From: Triops longicaudatus
Taxonomy: Eukaryota; Arthropoda; Branchiopoda; Notostraca; Triopsidae
NCBI GenBank assembly: GCA_022885665.1
Contig: JAGQDJ010000260.1
Coordinates: 2,232,001-2,296,000 of the forward strand
Length of the DNA stretch: 64,000 bases
Direction: 5' to 3'
In this document: one piece after another, positions 1 through 12,700 of the stretch
How the letters are laid out: every line of letters starts with the position of its first letter
Position numbering within the stretch: the stretch's first letter is position 1
The notes under the pieces: model-generated
Seen by the model: only the letters and a program-made list of their open reading frames with translations
Told to the model about the DNA's origin: nothing
Databases searched by the model: none
Program-made: the position numbers and the translations under genes

Positions 1-1
1 T

Positions 2-2540
2 AACGATATCGTTTGCGTGGTTTTCCTCGAAGCAGACCGAACGGATTTCTCCCCGGCTTGCATCAAAAGCCATTTCTTACACACTTTCATCTTAGTCCGC
101 GTCAGTCCCAAGTCACGGCATAAACCTACCAGATACGAGGTACTGCCAGAAATAACGAAGAAATGCAATGTAACTTTGGTGATACTATTATAGGTATCTG
201 TGGTGACAAGGGACGAAGTTGGAGCCTACAAACCCTACTTATGGGAGCAGTCTGTCTTCTATAATGGACCCATGTTTCGCGAGTGGATTCTGACGAAGAT
301 CGTGAATGGCGAACGAGCGTCCTATTCTGCACCAAAGTTCGCCAGAATGCAAGAACGTACTCGTAGTCAAATGCTTGAAGACATCGTTGCCAACTTGCAA
401 AATCATGCCGAGACTGGCCAGATTCCGAAACCCTATAGGTTAGTTCACCTTAACGAATTCATTCCTAAAAGAAGCATTCTTAAAATGCTCCCTTTTGCAT
501 CCCGTAAGCCCTCTTATAAATATTCTCTCGTAATACAAAATCGGTATTACGAATACTTCTGTGAAACTACAATAAAATTGCCTGATCTTGTAGACGTGGA
601 TCTTGGCGCCCAATCGGACACATGCGACCTTCCAGCCCATTACTGGATTCTGTACGGGACAAGTTCGAAGGCTATGACCAACTCGCTAAGGATTTCACCC
701 GAGCGTTTGTGGGTGAGCGAGGAGAATCGAGTACGGCTGGTACGCTACCCAATACCATGCTTTTTGATATTACTTTCCTTGTCGGACAAGGGAAGCAGAA
801 AAGCCGGTTGTACGCCGTTAGAGCGATTTTAGGGGTTCGGAGTAGGTATGTCACGTCCTCAGTTCCTTAAACACTACACAGTGGGTATGTGTTAATTTCC
901 TTACTTTAGAGTGTTTCAGGAGATGTTGTACGGAATTTGTACAGGATTTGGATCACCTCAAGTTCCTGTAGCAGAATTACTAGCCCGAGCAGTACCTACG
1001 CTGCACAGTCCCTCACAAAGGCCGAAATCCTCAAACTTTCTTCAAGTGCCAGATATAGAATCACCTAGGTATGTTAATTAGAGCACGGGAAAGTTCAGTA
1101 TTAAATTATTTTCTAGGCCTAAGAGCGTTCCCAGTAGTCCTATGGTTGTTCGAGCGTTCTCTCGCTTAGGGAATTTAACAGCAGGTTGGGGGCGATCGAG
1201 CAAGAAACAAGATCGACTGACGGTGGAAGATAAGAAATGGATCAGTTCGCAAGACTGCAGTAATAGCTACAGTAATAATGAGAAAGAATAGGCTTAATGT
1301 ACGCTTTTCTTTTGTTTTTGAGGTAAAGAAGGAAAGGACTCGAAGAACGACCGAGGAGCCTCGTTAGCGGTACCAAGGCTAAGTGTGTGCGCGGATACTC
1401 AGAAAGTTGACCGAACGAGATTAGCTCAAACTGAGGTGATTTTCGGAATGCCCCTTGACGTTGACTCAGTCAAATAAATTTTCATTTGCTCATCAGTTCT
1501 CAGTAATTGAATTCGATGCCGACAGCTTCAGGATACTCTTGGATTATTTACACACCGGCTCCTGCCCTTTAACTTGCAATAACATACCAGGATTGATCTG
1601 CGCCGCGGAGCATTACGATCTCCCTGAATTGCTTCAGGCATGTTTTCACCATGCGAAACAGTTCTTAAGGATCGAAGTGGTAAAAGATTTGCCCGTTCTC
1701 TTGCGTCACGTGTTGTGCGGATGTATTCGATTACTTTTTATTTGGATAACGATATGAGCAATGTTCGTTAATTTCTTTGTTTTCCTTACCGTGGTTTATA
1801 TATTTCTGTGGTCGTTCGTACAAAGACTGGTCAAAAATGAGAAAATACGTGTATGTCATTGTGACCTTTCTTTACATTATTTTCTATGTATATTGGTGTG
1901 TTCTTTTAGGTGTGTTCGATGTTATCTGCCCTAGAGAATTATTACTGGAGGTACACTTCCGCCTCTGAGTTGGTGAACATGATCTTATCCTTTATAGAAT
2001 CTCGAGCCTCTCAAGTAATACTGAACTTGTGTCTCGTTATAAACTTAACGACCTTATCAATTGTTAGGCTTTTCAATGTTCCAATTTCCTCAGCCTTTCT
2101 GAATCCATAGTTCAAATGATCATGGCTCGCAACTTGGAAGTATCCGAAGTTCGCAAGTTTGAAGCCATGGTCACATGGGCTAAGCACAGAGTTCGAACCA
2201 AAGGTTCGTCCAAAGTTGATGCGAAAGTTGACTTCCGCTGTACGATGGAAAGATTGTCCCGGGACTTACGTCTTTATCGAATCTCTCCTCAAGACTTAAT
2301 TAAAGTAAAACCTTGTTGAAAGGCGGGTCGATGTTGAGCAACTTTAATCTGTGTCTTTTATTTTAGGTGGTTTTACCCAGCAAAGCTATAAAAAATGAGC
2401 GTATTTTGGAAACACTCATGTTTCAGGCCAACTCGGGGATGTATCGCATTCAGGATTCTTATTTGGAAGCGTGTCAGCAGCGGTTACAGAAGCAAGACTC
2501 GCGTTTTTCTGAATGGGATTCTTTTGATTACGGTGCTTGA
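2..2540 (+). CDS. Rap-GAP / BTB-BACK fusion protein, 3' part (5' end outside window)
   Basis: Exons: 2-139, 194-438, 594-845, 910-1068, 1117-about 1259 (1271 is an alternative donor), 1323-1435, 1497-1679, 1910-2014, 2068-2304, 2367-2540 (TGA). All phases chain. The first two exons encode the C-terminal half of a Rap-GAP domain: NDIVCVVF, then VSVVTRDEVG, FREWILTKIVNGERASY and KFARMQERTR resemble Rap1GAP. The first full codon is the Asn that in Rap1GAP and TSC2 is the catalytic Asn thumb. Exon 3 enters a BTB domain (TMLFDITFLVG, AILGVRSRVFQEMLYG) interrupted by a Ser-rich insert (exons 4-6) before the second half (FDADSFRILLDYLHTG). A BACK-like region follows (ENYYWRYTSASELV, KNERILETLMFQANSGMYR). 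The BTB-BACK part recalls the arthropod serine-enriched protein. Inferred role: Rap GTPase inactivation with cullin-3 or other BTB-mediated assembly. Confidence 0.85.
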
Positions 2541-3756
2541 AAAGAAGACACTAACCTATTCCTTCCTTTATTTTCTTGTTCTACGTTTCCTCGTCTTTGT
2601 TTCCGCTCCCCAGTACCATTTCAGGATGTCTGTGTTAGGAAAATTTGAATATAAGTGGTAAGGCACACGAATCTATCCTTTTGCGTATTTCTGTGATTAA
2701 AAATTTTTAACCTTACTTTTTGTTCGAAAATTTTAGGCGAATTTTTTTATATATCACACTACAGTAAACAAAAATATAACTCCTATAAAACTTTTTTACT
2801 GTTGTAAATAGGACTTTAATTTAAAGATGTTAGACAGATCGTTTATTTAAAGAAAGCACTCCAAGTCGCGCATATAAAACGTTCTAATTGGCTGTTCCAC
2901 GATATCACCACCACGCTGGCAGAATGTGCGTTGCAAAGAAGCGTGGGCAAAATCCTGCAAAATCCTAGTACACCATAGATAGAGATCTGCGCTCCGTGTA
3001 AGAAACACTCGGAAATCAATTCGATATCTTCGAATTTAAGGTTGTCAACAAGGTTCTTACTGCGTTTAAGAATATAAGATTACTGACACGAAATGAACTG
3101 AAAGTTTCGCAAGTAAAGAAATTCGACACATTTTTATTGAGGAACAAATTATACATGACTTTGAAATAAAACAAGCAAAAAAAAAAGGAAAAAAAGAACA
3201 CAGAGGAATTCTCAAAGGTCAATAAGATGACACACGAGACGCATCACCGCTGCAAACTGAAAAACACATTTACAGCATCAAAAAAGGGGGTTTGGTAGGC
3301 TAAAAAAATCTAAAAAGTGCACATTAGCTATTTCTTGTTGCTTCCTTTTTTATAGCATTCGTGGTCAAGAGCGTCAAGTCAAACAAGAATGCAATCATTA
3401 CACAAGACTTTTTAACGGCGCTGCCCCTTTCTTATCTTGAAACTCGACAAATGGCGGAAGTAATTACTCCCTATTCCAATCGCTCGTCAATCTCTGCGTC
3501 CCATTTTTTGCTGAGCAATATTGGTCGAATACTTTTTAACTTCTTTTGTTGCACTTACGCATATCAAACGACCAGTCTTCAACAAAGCTACCCGTAGGCC
3601 TCTTCTATATACAAACACGATTCCGCGACAGGGACGAAAAAATTATGAAAAAATTCACACATTTTTTCTTTCACAGTTTCCTCCCCATCCACGGGGAAGA
3701 AAAACGTTATTATAGGCAGTAAAAAAAGGAGAAAAAAAGGTCCCACTCAAGTTTTA
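2541..3756. other. Convergent intergenic spacer between the RapGAP-BTB gene and plexin
   Basis: No coding region with splice or family support is visible. The stretch should hold the 3' UTR of the upstream plus-strand gene and any plexin 3' UTR on the minus strand. It is AT-rich with A and T runs (for example near 3178-3195 and 3720-3740). Short open frames here have no recognisable motif. Confidence 0.6.
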
Positions 3757-3758
3757 TT
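3753..3758 (-). promoter_or_regulatory. AATAAA hexamer overlapping the plexin stop codon
   Basis: On the minus strand the plexin stop reads TAATAAAA, so a canonical poly(A) hexamer overlaps the termination codon at 3759-3757. If used it would leave only a very short 3' UTR. Use is not shown by the sequence; another TTTATT (minus AATAAA) lies further downstream near 3133-3138. Confidence 0.35.
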
Positions 3759-6700
3759 ACGGACTGGTGCCATCCCCTGCCATGAGATTATGAACTTGTT
3801 CGAGGCGGTAGGGTAGACGTTGTTTTTGAGAAAACTCGTCTTCCTCCAATGCCAAGCTCAACTGGTCGTTGTACTTGACAGCGTAGCTGTACAGCTCATG
3901 CAGCGCACAATTGTTGTTGAATTCGATGGTGTGAAGCTGTAACAGAAAACCATTCCATTAAACAGTTGAAGAGAAGAGAACAATTGATCTACTTACCCTC
4001 GATTCTTCAGCTAGCATCGCGTTCATATCCTGATCGGATATAGCAGGCATAGCTTTAATATCCGCGTAGTATCTCTCGACCCATTCCTTGTACACAGGAA
4101 TGTCTTTCGCAAAAAGCAACTTGGAACTGGGAGAATCCTTGCCTAGAAAACGAACCAATATATAAATAAGATACCTCAATCTGGAGGTTCTTGAAAATCC
4201 TATTTACTCATGTACTTTTCCGAGAAAAAAAAAAGAACTAAAACGTCAACAAACGACAGTTTACCTAATCGATGATCAGACGTTGAGCACGAATCCATGA
4301 AAGTTTGGGCTACGACGGACAAACACGAATCGACAATGTTGGACTTATGGACGTCGAAGACAAAGTTGGGATTCTTGATGAGGTTCACCCAGAACCTGAG
4401 TGGTAAACTGTTGGATTTCCAAGTATGGACTACCTCGGGGTCGGTAATACTATGGAGCAGCGCTTGGTCATCCAAGAAATCAAACATGTACTTGATAGCT
4501 AAAGGTAAGGCGCTGCCTCTGTTGGCTATGCTAAAAATGGTCTCAAACAGATCGTCGACGTATTTTTGAAGCGTAATCTTGGTAGACAGCAGGCGGGTTA
4601 AATAAATCTCGGACACCATCTTGTTCCCCCGTTCGCCTTCTTTACGGGCATCGTGGTCATGGTGCTTCACTAGATGCCAAATTTTGCGATCTTCCTTGTT
4701 ATACTTGACCTTCATTGAGGAATCATGGTCGACGTGATTCATGGGTGAAGTGGCTCGACTGGTCGGTGGACTAGCCGAGCTCAGTTTGGACAAGTTGAGA
4801 TTGAGCGTCTCGTATTTGTGGTGTCCTTTATCGCTTTGATTCCGATCCGACAGCAACGACAAATTATACATGGAAGCCTGCTTGGGCACCAACGTCAATA
4901 ACGCCCCGTCAGGTACACGATAATGGGACAGAGTATTTAGTTTCTTCCATTCGCCATCCGTCTTGGAAGTCGTGTCTTCATCATACAAAATCAACCTAAA
5001 GACAGCAAAGAACATTAATCATATAATCAACGAAATGGCTTAAAGAGCTCTCAATAAAAAACTAAACAATCAATCAAGATCACTAACTTTCATATTTACT
5101 AATCAAAGACTGTTTCAGCTACGTCGCGAAATTAGAAGAAAATCATAAAGAGCCATGAAGAAATTTAGTCACAAAAGACACATACCGGCCTGAAGTTCCA
5201 GTTCGCCATTCCAAATCCAAATCTTCTTTGCGAGGACGTTGGGAAAAGGGTGTAGCTCTGTAAATCGTATCCAAGGCTTTTTCTTTCACTTGGGCAATGG
5301 TATCGCAGTCCAAAACTTTGACAGGCGTGTCCGTATTATCTGTCATGGCATCCAAGCCGCTCACGTACATGGTTTGTGAGGAGATGGAGACGTAAACTGT
5401 CATTTGCTTGTATTCGATGGACTGGCGAATGAGTTTCTCTTCCGACAAGGAATAGCGCGCCTCGGAAGTGACGATATCCACCGGGCCTTTGTCGACTTGG
5501 TGTTTGATGGCCCTAAAGAGCAAGTACAACGGCTCGCCCGCGCATTCACGGAGGAATTTGTAGAGCAAGAAAGTAAACCAAGCCGACAACATTTTCTCGG
5601 CTACACTCTCCGTCCTAAACGTCAAACGCGTAAAATGTAAATTTAATCTCTTTCATCAAAACTGAAACGACACAAACATGCCAACGGAGGAAGAAAGAGC
5701 GAGAAAGGAAAGAACACACAAAAAAAACACAAGACGTTGAGGCAGACGAAAATCAAGCGAAAAAAAAAACGAAGAAAAAGAAAGAGGGAAAGGATTAATA
5801 AGATTTTTACCTGCGAAGCAGAAGTTTCGGATGACTCTTGCCCTCCATACATTTTTCAATCAACTCAGCCAAGAGAGTTTTCAAGATATCCGTGCCATAT
5901 TCCATCTTACCTTGTAGCGTAACCATAATCAAGGAGGCTACATTAACCCTAAAAAACATCAATCAAACACGTAAGATTAAACTCAAGTGGAAGTAGACGA
6001 GATATAAGTGGCAGGTAATCTCAATTTAGTACAAGCTCTCGTAAAGCAGAACTCATTCTTCATAGTCCCCTATCATATACAATTTTACGGAAAGTTTGAC
6101 TTCCTTAGCATTCAAGTTTGACCTCATTTTAGTTACTATATCGCGTTATTCATACATTCCATCCTCTAAACTATGCCTATGAAGTGGACGCTCGCCTGCT
6201 GATGGATTACTGTTTGGCTCACCATATTCTAGCTCAAAGAAGGTAGAATTTTAGCTAGGAATCATCCACTACCGCTCAACTTCCCTGAAAATACGAGCTT
6301 TCACGGTAAGTACAACAATGCGAGTTAACTTTCAATAGCCATTCTACTAAGAGCGGACAGTTGGAATGGATATGGTCCAGTGGACACTGGAGCTACGATG
6401 GCCTGAAGAGTCAAAGAAAAGGGGGAATTGGTCGACTCACGACTAAAACTTGAAATACAACACTCTTGGAAAAATTTATCATTTTTTTTAAATCAATCTG
6501 GAAATGACGCACCGTGACGACTTTATTTCTTTTAACTTGGTAAGCATAAAATAAAATCGACTTCCTGTTACGGTTAAAAAGGTTACGTTTGAAAGAGCAG
6601 ATAAATCCACCCTGAGAGCAGTGCGTCCAATCCGCAGATCCGCTCAGATAATAGGATAACAAAATGACGTAAAGAATTTCTGACACTTGTCCTCTTAATT

Positions 6701-9700
6701 TGTCGAATTTATAGCAAAAGCCTGGAAGAGGACCATTTCAGAAACAAGAAAAAATACACTAATAAACCACGAAAGAGAACTTTAAATAAACGGATGACTG
6801 TAACTTCGCATTAGGCATATTGCAATGTAAGAAAGTTCCGTGCGTTTGACTACACATAACTGCCATTCCCCGCAATAGCCAATTCGCTCTGCGCATTTCA
6901 TACGGGAATGTAAATGTGTCTAATTTGCCCTGAACGAAAACATGAAGAAACGTTTTATCTAGACTTCACTTAATCAGCATAGCTACCTCACGGGGCCAGA
7001 CGAAGTCCTGGCTCGCGCGTGTTACCAATTAACCAGTATCCAACCTGCATGCAATTTCAGCGCGAAAACCATGGCCTCTAACTTATGATGCCCTACGGGT
7101 TACTAGACTTCTGCCCAAACGGACTGTATCCAAAGTTAAGCGTCCATTGAACAGATGTACTAGATTCCAACATTCTTGTAAAAGACCTTGAAAACAAACT
7201 TGGCACTTCGCCTGAACCCAAATACGCAAAACATGTTCCGATATTCACGAAACTAAGTCCAGAAATCTCCATCGTCAAAAGGGTTAATACTCTTACGAGA
7301 ATATTCTCTATGAGGGAGCCCTTTGTCCTGACAAAGACTGTTTTGTTTCTTCTCCATGTTCCCACTTTCCACAACAATATTTTTCCTCTGAATTTAATTT
7401 TCTTTGTTAGCTAGGCATAGGCGCAGTGACTTTTAAACAAACTTACTGCCTTACAAAAGACGTCTCTCGCGTACATTTTCTTTTTTCTTTGGAAATTAAT
7501 CTTACCTATCGCGCATATAGAAGTAGCGATTGCTTTCCAGCGTCCGGATGAAAATGAGCAAGAACGTTTTATTCATGAGCAACTGCCCAAATAATCTCAA
7601 TGCCTTTTCCTTGCGGGCCAACTCGGGCCGTTCCCACTGCAACAAGCCATGATCTTCCATACTGGGGAACAAGATCTTCATCGCATATGTCCTATAATCC
7701 AAAAAGGGAATGCCCCCCGACGTCATATCCGAAGTCAAGTCCGTCATTTCCGTTTGCAATTCCGCAAACGCTTCTTTGCACTCGGCGGCCACTTGCAACT
7801 CCAACATATCCATATGCTCTTGCATGCTTTTCAACACCCGTGAGCTCTCCGTCGACTTGCGCCGGTAGGCAATCAAAATCCCAATCACCACCAACAACAG
7901 CCCTACGCCGCCCACACTGACACCAATGATGACCGACTTGGGCAATGGGCCGTTGATGTCAACCGGTGAGGCGTAGCTCAGCTTCCCGATGGTATAGTTC
8001 AAACGCTCGCCCACAACGACGACCACTTCGGGTAAGTCACCGCTCCGCCCACTAGCAGCACTCGGTTGTTCCGGCGGGGGGCGACACGTGAGTTGGAATC
8101 GCGAGAGCGACGTCACGTTACAGGAAGCCGTACCGATCCAAACTTGAACGTCCCGATCCTGGCACGCCCGGTCCAAATGCTGGCCATTGATGGTCAAGTA
8201 GTCACTTTTGTAGTATTTCACTTCTTCGTCAAATTTTTCATACACGGGGTTCGGGTACAGGTAGAAGGGAGAGAAACCCGAGCGGCCCGTCAAATTTTGC
8301 ACCGACTGGACGCTATCCATGAAGAAACCGTAGTCTAAACGCAACGGCTCGTCGCTATTGGTGAAAGAACTGACCCGAGGCACGGCGGGTGACCGGCACT
8401 CCATCCGTGTCTTCTCTAACACAACACAGGTCTGCGGAGATTCAAGAAAAGCATGTGAAACACGAGCGTAGACACTGGAACTTCTTAACAATAATCGACA
8501 CAAATTCTTTCCTCTACCGTTAAGACAAAAACTTTTTCATTACAAAAGAAAAATAAACAAATAAATGAGGTAAAAGTCCTAAGATATTAGTAGCTGGACT
8601 CGTTTAGTCTCTACTATTTTTTTCTTACTGTTTACTAACAAGCTTACTTGGCAGTAATCAGTTAATAAACTTTAAACTCGATTTAAAAAATCTGTCTAAA
8701 GAGCTAAGAATTCCTTTTCTGAAAAGGTAGGTATAAAATTTCACAGAAAAAGTGCAAAAATGTTAAACATACGCTGGTGAAAATTTCTCCGTCCTCCATC
8801 TTGACATACATCTGGGGTTCTTGGATGTTATCGAGGTGATCCCCAACCACGGTGACAATTATTCCCCCGGACGGAATTCCTTTAGGTACTTTGCCTTGAC
8901 TAACGATCCCAGATTCCGCGTATTCGATCACAGGGTCATCCAAATACTGATAACGTTCTTTGATATACGTCCTCTCGCCCTTGTCGAAGGTCATGCGAAA
9001 GGTGCCGTTCATGATCCTGTTGGAAGCACTTGTTCTACACTGCGCGTGAGTAGAGTTGGTCCTAATAAACGAGAGAAAACGTATTAAGAAACCGAACTAC
9101 TCCATGGGAAGAACGTTATCGGTATCACAAAAAAGAACCAAGAAAATGAGCCAAGAATGTGGAAAAAGGTTACGAGTTTCAATGTACCAGAACGATACCA
9201 AAGAAAACGAATAAGAAATGATCAGAAAATCCGACACGAGGGACAAAAAGTCGGAGAGTAAATATGAACGAAAAGAAACGTACATCACGATGTCACAAGA
9301 AAGCCCATCAATATATGCTGCGATACTGCTCCCAGCATTCATGTATGTGCCACGTATGGTAAGCAAAGTGCCTCCTGCACGTGGGCCGCGCGTCGGAGAT
9401 ATGTGTTCAATGGCTGGGTCGACAAAAGCGTAGGCCTCGGTGGATTCGCCCCGGAAATTTGCAACCCGGACGATGACAGGGCCTCTTTTCTCATCATTTG
9501 TGCCCGGTCCATCCACAGAGCACACAAGGCGCCGTGTTCGTACATACAAAGACTCGAAGGGTTGACACGGAATGCCGGCGATGGTCACTCCGCTATAGAT
9601 GTCACGAAAATCTTTGCCCAAGTTGACTCCTGTAAAGAAGGACAGCAGAAAAAAAAACTTGAGATTGCATCTTTTCCCACCTATCTTTCCATTTTACATG

Positions 9701-12700
9701 TCACTGCCTTGGATCGGACAGTTAAAAAGAGCCTACGACATCTTTCTTTCGTTCATTCCTTCGTACGGTTACGTTCTGAATTATTCAACTGATGATGAAC
9801 ATGGATGAAATCAAGCTTCCATTTCTTTTTCAAACTTACAGCTTAACATGTCAAAAACCGGAACTATTACACAGATTTAAATATCACAAAATGCTAAAGA
9901 CAATTAGTCAATAAGTAAGGTAGCAAAACTATGCCATTTTAAAAGACAGCAGCGTCTTTTTGTTAGCAGAACATGAAGTTGGGCAGCGAACATGTGAAAG
10001 TGCCATGACAATCCGTAGCAGATTTTTTATAGGCTCCACATAAGATATAACTTTTATGTTTCCTAGACTTGAGGAAGTCGCTCAACTTATTGATTAGATA
10101 CCAACATTAATTATGCAACCAAGTGACGTGGAAAATGTTCTACAAGCTTAGAATTTTTTCCCTGATTTACAAGACTGAAAAAGATAAGCGCCTTGCTTTA
10201 CCATATCAAACAAAAATGCTTTTCTGCAAAATTACTATACAACTATCGTGAATCTGCTTATTTCACGCAATTCTTTAGTTCTCTTACTTGTAAAGGAGAG
10301 GAACGGAATAATCATCCTGAAATTATTGCTACCTTTCCTTCCAACAGCAATTCCCAGCGCAACTTTATTGATCTTACTGATCGCGAGACATTTTCTTGAG
10401 AGTTGTAAAACAGTCGTGAGCGAATCGACACATGTGAAGCGAAAACGAATGTCGAACTATTTCGAACCTGAAACTATCTTCTACTGGTTCTATCAATTAC
10501 ACTAATTTGGTAAGTGCACTAGCAAGTCTCAAACTGGTATACAAAATCAAGCTTCTTTACAAATGCTTAAAATACACTAAACTATCTTCTACGAATTTCA
10601 ACGAAGGGTTCCGTCGATTCAAGAGCCTATTTACGATCCCTAAGCTTATATTGATTTAAACATCCAAAGCATTCAAAAGCTACAGTTTTTCTTACATAAA
10701 CCTCTTTCATAACACTATCTCCTATTGTGATTAAATTCCCAAAAATCGTATTAAACATTTCAGAGGCACGTACTTCACGCACGACTCAACTGATTCTTCT
10801 GAGTCCTAGCTAAGTGCAAACGTCACAGTGGCCTAAGTCCTTTCCTACTGAGCACACACTTGAGCATTCCACGAAACTTCCGAAAATCTCTTTCTGCCTC
10901 CCTAATCCATCACCGATTCTCCTGATTCTGAGGCTTAAAACTCCACCAACTAGCTAACCAAGAGCCTATAAAACGTTGTGCTACCCTTCCCTCCTCCTGT
11001 CGTCACGCCTCTTTTCCTAAAAGTGATTCAGCGGACAGAATCTCTCTCCAAGGAAACTGTTGAAGGCACGGACGAAGATTGGAACGCTCGTTCCGACGAC
11101 GCATACGTACCCGTAATGGTGATGTTAGTGCCACCTTCCCAGGGGCCCAATTTGGGCTCGAAATGCGTGATTTGGGGATTTGGGCACGTCTGATTCCTAT
11201 CAAGCCACACAGCTGTGGCTGTATTGGCGCCTTTATCACACTGCTCGCGGACTTCGCAACGATCCGCGCCTTGACACCAACCACAGCCGTACTTCACCGG
11301 CAACGCCAGACACAACCCGCAATTATCCGCCTTATCCCGGCACCGGTAAATCAGCACTACACCCAAAGAAAGATTTTAATAATACAATCAATAAAGAACC
11401 CACGTTTCGCAAAATTTGCACTCCGTTACCGTGTATGTTATCAGGGTTGTCGAGCGGTTTGGACCCGCCCCAAATGACCGCGAAGGCGGCGGTTGTATTG
11501 GGCGACTTGGAAGCGTACGAGAACTCTAGATCATCGCAGTAAATCGTATCGCCCAATAATTGAGCTGGAACTCCATAAATCCGACCTTCAATACTGAATT
11601 GGCACACAAACCGGGTTTGGACGATAAATTGCTAAAATAAAGAAATCAAAGGAAAAAAGTCGGTGTTTAACCACTTCTTTTCTTCACATTTTATCCGCTG
11701 GATTGTAAAAAACGGTTATTAAGTCACAAAAGGAAACTTACCGCGATATTATCCACTTTGACTCGAATACTTCGTCTGATTCCAGCCGGTACCAAAATTT
11801 CCGTTGTTCCTCCTGCAGTCGCATTGATCCGGGGACAGAATCCCGGTCCGCTTCGAATGCTTGGTCCAATACGCTACAAAATAAATGTTGAAGCCAGAAT
11901 TTCAAACTTCATGCTGCATTACCTAACTTTAATCACTAAGTTATACTATAAACGGAAGCGGGGAAAATAAAGCTTTTGCAAAAGAATGTAACGAAAACAT
12001 TTTCAGCTTTATGTTAATTAAAATCAGCGACGTCAAATAGAAAACGCGCCTATGACCATTTTGGAGAGGGAAATTTGTTTGAGGAAGAAGAAATTACAAG
12101 AAAATTAGCAAGGAACAGACAAGACCAAGTACACGAGAAGCGCATAAAGTGCGTTGATCGGCTACACTGAGGATTACAGCTTGCTAAACGAAAGAGACAT
12201 TCTAGTAAATGGAGAAAAGCTAAACACTGAATAATAAAGGAAGGATGAAACAAAAGAAGACAGCGTAAAACGAGCCGACGAAAGGAATTAAGAACGTAAA
12301 TGTACACTCATTTACTAATTAAGGATGGAGAAGATCAAGAAACGATTCTTCGCAGCCCTTCGCCAGACAATCTTAGCTGAATTAAAACTTGAAAGTCCCG
12401 AAACTTTTGGAAGGAAGCAAAATGGGAGCACACTTGCCCTCCCACTCCCCGGAAGAACTTACAAGTGATTTAAAATACGACAGGAGAAATAAGCAACGAC
12501 GTGGCGTCTCAAAGAGGTGGAAAAAGTACTCTACAGGGAACTCAAAAGCGACGACAACGAGAGAAGGGGAAAATCGATAGTCCCCCTTAACTTACGTTCA
12601 CCCCGGTGACCAAGATATCATTCCGGCAGTTTTCAGCGGTATCATGAGTGCATCGGTGTCCGTCCACGCACCAATCACAAGGAAAAGACGACGACACGCA

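Noticed and set aside
1436..1496. Reading the sequence after DRTRLAQTE as continuous exon (VIFGMPLDVDSVK)
   Set aside because: The frame stops soon after, and the next coding block is in another frame. Treating 1436-1496 as a 61-bp GT..AG intron joins both in phase to FSVIEFDADSF.
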